Positions 11,801-22,700 of a stretch of DNA of 64,000 nucleotides are shown in pieces. Each line of letters starts with the position of its first letter. Within the stretch, counting starts at the first letter, position 1. The stretch covers positions 5,829,288 through 5,893,287 of the forward strand of contig NW_025335854.1 in the NCBI RefSeq assembly GCF_004798865.1, in the 5' to 3' direction. Source of the stretch: Varanus komodoensis. Its lineage: Eukaryota > Chordata > Lepidosauria > Squamata > Varanidae. Both the position numbers and the translations under genes were made by a program. Below the pieces are notes generated by a model. The model saw only the letters and a list, made by a program, of their open reading frames with translations, made no database searches and was not told the origin of the DNA.

Positions 11801-14800
11801 CCTGAAGCTAGAGTAGCTTGCCTGCCACTTTTGCATAATGACATATTTCAGGATTTACGGCTCTCCAGCTGACCTTCTGAGGGAGCCAGAAAAGGGTGTG
11901 GAAATAATTTTCTAGCTGCATAAAGTGAGCTGGAATTACCAGTGATACAAGGGAGGAAAAAAAGGTGTCCTGGTGTTACCAGCTCCAGGCAGAGACACCT
12001 ACCTGATGTTTCTGTGCTGAGTGCAGGTCTCCTCTGACAAAAGCTTCCAGCATTAAGTTATTTGCCTTGCCGAAGTAGTTATAGGTGCTGTTAAAAAATA
12101 ATCCAGTGAACAAAGGAAATACAGATTCACAACTGCAGGCAGGTCAACAGCATCCCTGCACTGGTAACAGCATCAGCAACGGTAGTACTGCTGGTAGAGT
12201 CACTGGCCAACACAGGTTTTGGTGCCTCGAATGTTACGCCTGTTCCTGGGTATATTTAACCCGCAGATTCCAAAAATGGCACCAATTTTCCCTTCTCAGC
12301 TCTAGTTTTTGAGATACAGTATAAATGCCATATATACACACACCTCCCATATGATCAAAACTATAATACAGTTCATAAATTACCCTTTAGAATCCAGTGT
12401 TTCCAATGTAAAATTACAAAATGCACAAACACTCTCACTATATCTGCAAAAACACTAAGTAGGTAACAGAAGAACACATTGATCAGCAAGATCTTTTCAA
12501 AAACTGTAAGCCGTCTTGAGACGTTTAGTGAAAGATGGGATAAAAATGTTTTATTAAATTAAATTAAAAACTGACTAAAAATTATATAAATTTGATCATA
12601 TCTAAGAAACCAGAGCTGATGCAGGCCAGCCAATCCAATTTTCTGAATCAATGCCCCAAATAGCCCCAAGAACAGATCAAAAAAACGAAGCACCAGGAAA
12701 AAAGTTTTTTTTCCCCTCTGTCCTGCATCCTATGCCTTTTCCTCACCAGTTCCTACTTCCAGGCCCTTTCATTCCCCAAGAATGGCTACAATTTAGTCTT
12801 GGCCCCCAACTCCCAAAAGTGTCAGAGTTCAGCCGCTGCCAAGAATCCAAAACTGTGCCCCTCCCCACTTTGATTAAATTCCTCAGCAAGCCTGTGCATC
12901 CCATAATGGCTGGCATGATGCACAAAGTTTTGCAGGTCATGGAATGGTCTGCTGCATTTTATTAACAAGAATATTCCTGCAGATGCCAAACCAGCCTTCC
13001 CCAGCATGGTGATCGCCCAATCTCATGGCTGCAGCGCCCGTAATTCCTGGTCATTATCCATGCTGGTTACGGTTAATAGGTGACACAGTCCCAGATATTC
13101 GGAAGGCACCAGGATGGCGCCGACAGGAGAAACCAGGAAGAGACTAGGCGCATAGACAGAAGAATTCTCGTACGTTTTTGGGTCAAAGCCTTCACACTCG
13201 GCGCTCAGCCGTGTCAGCGGAGCCAGTGCAGGCAGGCAGAATGCGTTCCACCAGAGTCCTTTTTGCAGAGTCCGCAGCACCACCCCCAAACGCCCTCCCC
13301 TCCGTGCACAAAGGGTGACCCAAGACACTGACCTTCCGACTGCCCCCGTTGCTCCTGCTGTCAGTGCACTCAGGAGTTGCTACTTGGCAGCAAAACAAAA
13401 GGGTGAGGTTTATTTCCACGCAGTCTGAGCCAAGAAGAGACATTCCGTCGAACAGCTCGAGTATTTCCACACTTGCTGGGTGAAAGCTGCTCCAGAAGTC
13501 ACCACCGCGGTGACTTCTTGGCTTACGGAAGAATTTAGGAGATACCTGGCCTGGTACAGAGTCAGCTGGGCAGATGGTCTGCCATTTTGCTTCCCTACCA
13601 CTGTGCTGCATTGCAGCCACCTGCCCCTTCCTATGCACCCAACTCCTTTGGGTTCAGCCCAGCCCACCACTGCCTGAGATCCCACCAGGCTAGGGTAGTG
13701 TTCCTTTCTTCCCACCCTGTCCCAAAGTTCCTTCTCTGAACTGTTCTGCTACCTACATTGCAGACTTGCTCTCCATTTTCCAACCCACTGAGTAGCTAGC
13801 AGGTAGCTCGAAATGTGGAACACACCAACTTCTTGTTTGGTTAGGAAAGGGACCGGTGAGATCTAGGAGAACCGCAAAAGAACAGCCCAACTTGGCTACA
13901 GTGCCTTTGTGCCATCTTGGGGTTCTCCTACAGCCTAGTAATTCACATAGGAAGTCCTCACCTCATCCACGCCATACAGGAGCACTAATTTGCCTTCAGT
14001 GTTTTTTTTCACACACCGTCCAAAATCCAGGAGGTCTGTGTCGCTGAACTTCAGACCCTGAAAACTGGGAATCTGTTCTTTCATCCCATCTAGCAGCTCT
14101 TCAGCACGAACTAGAGAGGGAGGGAGGGAGAGAGAGAATCACAATAACCTGTTTTCAGATCTTACCAGACAAGGTACATTACCACTGCAATCACACAATG
14201 CCTGTTGTAATTCTCCCCTGCAGTCTTTCATGAAGGTCTAAGAAGAACACCCAGAAAATCTCCTTTTCTTCATTCTGGGAAGAATAACATTAGAATTCTC
14301 TGGTGATGTGATGGACTATAGTGTAAACCCTATATGTAAAGTGAATTATTCCTTTGCTTCAGACCAGGAATTCTAGGAATTGTAGTTCTTGAAGGGCAAA
14401 GTGATGTCAAAGAGTAATCTCAGTGCTCCCACTGAAACATAATCCTGTAGATTATTTGGGGGAAGCCATGACAATTGCAGTGATTCTAAATCAGAATTGG
14501 GGTGGGCACAATTCAGGCCCTGTAGGGTCTGTTTTGTACTAGGAGATTCACAGATTGGAGCCATGCAGAATCACAGACACTTAGAATCCTGAGCTCAGGA
14601 ATTTGTTCTTGGGACCAGAACTGAATGGAATTCATATTCCGTCAGCACAAAAATCCACTTCAGGTCACCCCAAATGTCCTCTCTCTGTAACTTAAGACAA
14701 TGGAGAGACATTGCTATTGTTACATAATTGGAGTCAGAAATCCTTGCAAATCTTTTTCAAATCTCCCAGTAGTTCCCAGCCTACCTTTTGCCCATTCCTG

Positions 14801-17437
14801 GGACAGATAGACCAGAAAAAGAACCTCTCGGTTACACTAGCATAAGCAGAGAGAGATAAAATGGCATTTACCTGTAGTTATGACTATACTTCTCATTGTA
14901 ACTTTCTAGTAAATTTACCAATATTATGTCCAGTGCTGAAATTAAACAGGACCATTCTACTTATACAAAGTTCTCATAGCAGAAATATCACTGAGACAAT
15001 TTCTTAATTCTGCCCTTGCAGATTTTTTAGGTTGTCCTGACCACCGCCAATTCGGGCACGTTTACCAAGACGTCAGTTCATCAGCATTTGATGGGGCCCA
15101 CTTGGAAGGATGCCCTCTTAGGAAAGAGCTGCCTGCACGTTGTCTGAAGGTCCACAAGGGGGAAGGTAGTCCCTTCTGGGCCTGGTTCGGGCCCGGCAGG
15201 TAGAGCTCCTGGGGACGCATAATGCCCGAAGTTCCAGGCACACCATTCCATGGACATTGGCTTACGTTCCACGGAGGAATGTAAAATAGCGTCAAGCAAA
15301 AAGCCGAAACTGAGCCTCCTCATTGCATTTAGACCGACTAGGAGGACGATCCGCATGAGCATCACTTACTCTGGATACCAGTCAGGGTTGGAATGTGGTA
15401 ATAATAGAATGGGATGCTGGGTGCTTGAGAGGCAACGTCCCGGAAGAAGGCGACCAGCCCGTCTAAAGATGAAGCAAAGAAGGCAGTGGGAAACGGGGCG
15501 GTTTTGCAGATGAACACAATCCACGGACATCGCGTGCCGCACTGTGAGCCCAGCGCCCCTCAGCCCAGCACGGGAGCTGTGGGCTAATATCCGGACAGAT
15601 GCACGGATGGCGCAACGCCGTGGGGGTCAGGAAGGACGTAAAGCAAGACCTGGGCGCGCAGAACCCAGCCGGCGGTTTCCGGGCTGTCTCGGCACCTCGG
15701 CTGGGTGGAGGGAGGACGAGGAAAACACCAGGGATGCTGCAAGTCATGCGAGGACAGCACAATGCACATTCCCTGGGGCAGAGCACAGCAGAGGTGGGGG
15801 CATTAATCAGCAGGTCCCACCTGGGAACGCGCAAGGGACGTCACCCCATGGAACCGAGGGCTCCGACGGCTCGAGGGGGGAATAAGTGGCAGCGTTCAGG
15901 CCGCTGTTGGTTCCCTCTTTGGAGGGGAACCAGCTGTCACCAGCGGCCCTGTTCATCAGTGCCTGGCTACACGACTCACAGGAAAGCCCAGCTGAGGATT
16001 GTATCTGGTAACCGAGGCAGGTTAGCTAGCTTTGTGGTTTCAAGTCTGAGATGGTCAAAGAGCTTTGGAACTGTGCTCACAATTTGAACTTTGTATTTTT
16101 ATGCTGCTTTCCAGTTCCCCCTTCCCTTTTGTGTGTGCACGTCTGTGTTGAGTGCACGCCCTTTTAAATCCTCCGCTCCTGTTGTGCGCTTTCTGTTCAA
16201 CAACGTTTTGCTTCCCCAGGTACTTGGATGGGCGTTTTCACAGCTAGCTATCCAAACTCAGACTAGACGCCCTTTAAAACAAGCTCCTTGGGACAGGAGA
16301 CACCGGGCTGTGCCACTGGGGCACTTCTGGGGCCGCTGGGAGGGGCCTTGGCGAGCTTCAAAAGAGCAGCAAGAAGGTCTGGACAGGGCAATGGGCATTT
16401 CTAACAGGGACACGGTCCACCATCGAATGGGCTACTCACCTTTGTTCACCTGTTTGAAGAAGGAGGGAGTGATCACAGCTATGCCATCTGCTCCTATTTC
16501 TGCTGCATGCTTAGCCTAAAAGGAAAGGAAGGGATGAGCTGGCAGTACAATAGATAAAGATGATTGGTGTTATGATAATGCCAGAGAAGATGGAATCTGA
16601 GCATGATAACTTGGCCATCATTTATGTTGGGCCAGATAAGGGTGTGGAAAGAATGCACAAACCTTCAGGTGACAGAACACTATTTCCTCTTAAAATCTCG
16701 CATACGCCTCTACCAACAGATGTTTTTCCAGCACATGTTAACTGTGTTTTGTTTACTTATTGTATTGCTAACTTGCCTCTTTTCCTTCAAGGAACTCAAG
16801 GTGGCTTGCTTAATCCTCCTCTTCCTCTCAGTTTTATCCTCACAGCAACATCCCTGGGAGTCAGACTGAGAGTCTCAGACTGGTCCAAAGTCACCCAAGC
16901 AAGCTCAGTAGCTCAGTGGGAGCTAAAACTGGAGCTCCTTGATCCCCAGTTCAACACTCTAACCACTAGGCCAGTGGCTTTCGCATAAACACATGCAAAA
17001 AAAGAACACACCCAGATGTAATCAGCAGGACTGGACCCTGTGTGAGGAGCCCAGTGGGTTTCTAGTCCATCCCTTTCGCCACTCGGCCACGACTACTGAG
17101 CATGTGGTTCTTACATTTATATGGCCCAGAAGGAGCGGGTGCACCCCCTGTACCAAATTAAGGGCAAGCATACAGAAATCACATGGAATGTGTTGTTATT
17201 TATTTCCCTGAGCACTTATTTCCCTGAGCGCTATTTGGCAAGAGCTGTCTCTTGCTCACCCATTTTCTACTATGTCAAACTATAAATAGATTTGGGGAGG
17301 AGAATATATTTGACACTTACCAGTTCCTTTGACTCTGGTAAACTCAGTGTTCCAACGTGAATGATTACATGATCCAGCCTGCAAAGCATGGAATATAGCT
17401 TTTCTTTATTTTTATATCTATTAATGGTATTTTTTGA

Positions 17438-17485
<48 letters not shown>

Positions 17486-19759
17486 ACATTTCTATACCAC
17501 CCCAATAGCCCAGAGGGCTCTCTGAGTGGTTTACAAACATTAAAACCCCACCAATCCTAAAATAAATAAATTGGCTACACCACGACTGAAGGGGAAGCTT
17601 TCAAATACTGTTGGTTTTCACAGGAAGACATATTTTCATAAACCAAAGTAGGCTGAACAAGCCAAAGGCCCTGACAAACAAGACATATTTCAAAGTTATT
17701 TAGAGAGCGGCGTGGTGGTGAGAGTTTTGAACTGGGGACCTGGGAGAGCCAGGTTCGAGTCCCCACTCAGCCAGGAAGTTCCCTGGGTGACTTTGGCCAG
17801 TGACTCTCTCTCAGCCTAACTATGTCGCAGGGTTGTTGTTATAAGGATAAAATGGAGCAGCGCAAGCCATCCTGGGTCCCTCGCCAGGGGAAAAAGGTGG
17901 GCTACAAATGCAATGTAATAATTGCAATATTTCAGAGCAGGCGTGTGCACAATTCTGGTAAGAGCCAATTCACCTCCACATGGACACCCACGTATTAGAG
18001 TTCTGACCATATGTGTCTGCCGATGTGTTTGTGTGTGCCCGCTCTGAAGGAATAAAAAATTATTAAAAGCCATTATTTTAATCACTACGTTTTATACAGT
18101 GTTTTATGTTTTATATGGTGTTTTATCTTGACTGCTGGTTGACCCTGGCTTGATTTGCTGTGGATGCTTGTTACGGATTATGCACGGGGTTTCATTGGGT
18201 TTATTGTTGGGATTATATTTTAAATGTTGTGTTTGGCTTATATGTAATTTTTGGTTGGGATTATGGGCTTTTGTAGTTTCAGTTTATCACAAACCATTTC
18301 AGAGAGCCTTTTGGCTGATGCAGGGTATACAAATATTCTAAACAAACAAACAAACACACACATAAAAGCTGCTTCAGAAGCTGGCAATGGAGACGGAAGG
18401 GAGAAAGTAGACTGTTTTGCTTTCTCCGCTCCCACCTTTTCGCCACTCTGAATGGCATCCCCATATTTTGGCTGCAGCGTTTCAGCTGCATCTTTGCCCT
18501 TCCAGACATGCATTTCGAACCACACAAGGGGCAGGGATGCGTGTGCCTGTACTGGGAGTGCAAGGAAAGAGTTGTGCCCACACGGCTATTCTTCTGCTTG
18601 CACTCAGATCACCCTTTCCGTAGTATTGTGCATGTGCGAGGGGAAGACCAGGTGCTCTCCAGATGTGCCTGACCACAGGTTCCATCTGCCCTATCCATCA
18701 TGGCCAGTGCCAACTATAGATGCTGGGACCTGTATTCCAACCTGCCTGAAAGTCGAAAGAAGGCTGAGTGAGTCCTTCCGACTGTATACATAATCACTTT
18801 GTACGTGTGACTATAAGCAATGCAGGGTAGTCCAGAGGTTTCCTGCACAGAAGTGCAGAAGGATTCCCAGAGACTGCCTCACACAGAAGGCTCCGTTCTG
18901 TGCAAAGCTTCCAGGACAACCTCCAGTCATGCAGGATAAACACGTCCAAAGAGCGAAAGAGGAACAATGCAATGAAACACAGAATGTTGGCAACGAGCCT
19001 GCATTTCACACACTCGCAGAAACAAGGAAGCTCACCTCCCTGTTCTTACTTCTGCAAGCAGCCTAGAACCTCCCTTTCGAAGCTGCATGTTATCCAGTGA
19101 AGCAGTCAGATCCTGTATCTATTCCACATTATTGCAGCTGTGGAGGAACGGCAAACTGGGAGGTGAAATGATTTGGCCCAGTCACGGCTGCTTTACAGGA
19201 CAGAGCCCACAGCTCAAAGAAGTACTGGACCCAAAGCTTGGTTCTGTCTTTGGGACAGATCCCAAAGTCTGGTTCTAACTGTTCCTATCAGACTCTTCCA
19301 TTTATCTGGGCCGGGACTGTAGCAGTCAAAGAATTCTGTCCAGAGGCGAACCTTCTCCCTTTTCACATATGCTAGTTTATCCTTCCTCAGCTTCTGCTGC
19401 AGGAAATCATTTCGACAAAACAGGACACCGACAGCAGCTCATTTAAAAAATAATTTCCTATTTCCCCACCTCTTTCAGCAAGGCTGACTAAACCAGACCA
19501 GAATTTCTAACTTGCTAGTTCAGCAATATTCTGCCAGCTCCCCAATCCCAGGGAGTTAAAAAGGCCAAAAAGGGGAAGTAAGAGGGCACTTGGGTTTCTC
19601 AGTCGAGTGTTTTTGCTTAGGTAGGCAGTGATTTTTCACAATGCACAGCAATCTTTCCCCTGAGTTACTCACTTATCTTTGCCCTTGGCCACCCATTCCT
19701 CGGCCAGCTGCTTCCTCTCCTGGATGCTTAGAGACAGGCCTTCCCCTGTCGTCCCATTC

Positions 19760-19793
<34 letters not shown>

Positions 19794-22700
19794 ACACACA
19801 GAGAGAGGGAATTCAATGCATGTAGGAGAGATGGACTCTCATCCTCCGAATTGTCTGACTTGGGAGCTTTGCATCACATCACCCGCCAAGGCAGACAATG
19901 CTGCTGCTATTTCATCCCTAGAAGCAAAGCAAATTAAAAAACCAGCACACGAACCCAGAAAACCTGGCTGCCAACAGGCAGAGCCCTTTGGCTCCTTCAA
20001 AGTCTATGGGGTTTCCTGCAGCCACCTAATGCATTCATAAGCAAGACTATTTTAGAAAGAAGCAGGCGCCTCCTTGCATTGCAACACCCAGGCAGGAGTT
20101 AGCCTAAGATATCCTGAGTTTCTCTGGCTCTAATTCAGAAGCAAAGCAAATGCAACCAAGTGATTGCTTGACACGTGGTGCTGGCAATCCCCTGGCGTTT
20201 GACCAGCCACACGCACACATCACTTTAAGCTACTCATGAATTGCTTAACAAATCACAGGCCCTGTTTGCTCCTGCTTTGCCCTTCCCTGGCAAGTTCACA
20301 CACCAGGGAGACTTTTGCATGACACCCAAATCCAGGATTTTGGCTTCTGGCACCCAGACAAGAGAGGATTACAAACCAGCTTTAAACCAAACTGTTTGAT
20401 TTGCTTTCGGTTGGCTTTTTGGCTGCCTTTGGCTGCCTGCATCTCTACCCATTTTGACTCATTTGCACAACAGCAAATGTTCTCAGCAAACATGACAAGC
20501 CCCGTCTTACCAAATACATTCCGCACTCCTTGCTCTTTTACCAGATAGTCCACGTACCGCCCAATCACAGAGAGATTGATTTCTCTAAAAGAAAGCAGTG
20601 CAAGATAAGAGATATCACAAACTGTTAAATTCCTTGACTACTAATATCTGGTAAATTGAATCTCTTAAGAGATGCAAGCTTTACATAGCTGGAGCTTTCT
20701 CTCTGCTGTTCTGTGACTGACACAAAACACTCGATGATTTCAAGAAGTCATAATTAGCCTCTTCCCCCAGCAACACACTTGCCAGAGCAAAAAGCAAGGA
20801 GGAAATGGTCCAAGGTTACCTTACAGTTCCTGCCTTAGAGGAAAGGTTCCTAGAAAGCTCATAACTGCATTGGGAGGCATGATCCTGTTCAAGGATGGGC
20901 TGGACATGCGCATGGTAGGCATGTCATGAGTGGAGTCAGCTGGAGCTGGGGGGTCAGACTAGATGACCTGGGAGCCCCTTCTGACTCTGTGTTTCTATCC
21001 TATGTTGTCTGCCTTCCATGCACGCAAGCCCCAAAGCAGGGCAGAAACAATTTACACCCTCTTGCATGCCCTGTATTCCATCTCCATCTTTCAGCTGTCT
21101 CAATGAAGCCCTGCAGAGGGGGAGGCAAGGATGCTGGGGCACCATCTGGCATAAACCATCAGCCCCAGCCATTCCCCTCTCTGCCCCACTGGGACACCCC
21201 TTTGGCCCTCTCCAAGGCAGGTTTCCAGCCTCAGAGATGCAGCCAGTGGGGTTCCTTCTAGGGTGGGTGTGGTGGGGACGCCAACCCAACTCCAACCTCC
21301 TCCTGGGAGCTTGGACTCTGAATAATCCTGTGTCACCCCCCCCCCGGCCCCCAGACACTGCGGGGACGCCATAGGGTTGCACACCAAGAGCGTCACCACA
21401 TCCTGGCTGAAACAAAAGAGCTAATCTGTGCAAACGGACCATCGGCATTGCGTCAGGTCTTTTCTCCGCTTCAGGGTCTGCTGAGACCTTGGCTCAGAGT
21501 CACGTTCTTGGGAGAGCCACGAGTGACCCACCCCAGTGCTGTCTGCCTCCTGGACAGGGCCTGTGGCCTTGCACCTTCCAGAAGGTTCCAATTTCCATCT
21601 CTTCCGTCGGTCTTCAAGTTGTGCAAGGCCCAAAGGCCAGAGATAGTAAAGCGGTTCAGCAATTTTGGACTCTGGACTTAATTGTCTTATGCCCTCGTCT
21701 GCCTCCTTAGACGTTAACATTAATTCTTTCCCTTGCTTGAAAACGGGGTTAACCAGCCCCACCATGTTGTGCCGCAGCTGATTTTGTCAAGTCCTAGTAT
21801 CACCCTCCAGGTGTTCTAAACTTCAGCTCCCATCATCCCCAACCAGCAATGCTGGGAGCTATCATCCAAATGTTTGGAGGGCTTGAGAAAGGCTGCTCTA
21901 GGCTAGAGAGCACCCCAAGGACAGAGGGGGAGAGACCAAGTCCCATAAGTTCATTGTCTTTCTGAAGCCCATGTTGATTTGCATATAGGTAATTGATTTG
22001 CCTATATGCAAATTGATTTGCATATGGGCAAGGATGGAATGGAACAGCTAAGCAGGATGTCCTAGGGATTTTGTAGTCACCATAAGCTAGAAACAACTCA
22101 ATGGCATGTAACAAGAACAACCACAGAACGATTCAACAGTCCAAGAACTTGGGCCACTCCTATTTTAATACCAGTCTTTGCTTTTAGGGCAGAGGAATTA
22201 TTTACCCATCCTGAGTCATTGGAGTGATGGTGGCTGCAACCAGGCCCTGCAGCTTCTTCTGGGGAGCCATGGAGCAGCGGATAAACGCAAAGAAAGGGGA
22301 AGAACCTGGCTGGAGCAGAAATAGGTATGTGTTGGGTAACTTTATTTATTTATTTATTTATTAAAACATTTTTATGCCGCCCCATTCGCCGAAGCCTCGG
22401 GGCAGCTTACAACATAGATAAAACAATAAGTTAAAATATCCATATAAAATAATCTTAATTAAAACACACATTATAAAATAAGCCGCCCTGGCCAGATAAA
22501 ATTCGATTGTATTTAGCATTTAAAATGTTGCTTAAATAAAAAGGTCTTAGCCTGGCGCCGAAAAACAAATAATGACGGCGCCAGGCGGACCTCTCTGGGG
22601 AGCGCATTCCATAACTTAGGCACCACCGCTGAGAAAGCCCTTCTCCGAGTAGCCACCCTCCTAATTTCTCTCACGGAGGGCTCCCAGAGAAGGGCCTCTC

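Noticed and set aside
17437-17485. Regular 4-base repeats that could be mistaken for an array
   Set aside because: A plain (ATCT)n microsatellite in a LINE tail; no spacers, and CRISPR arrays are not expected in a vertebrate.
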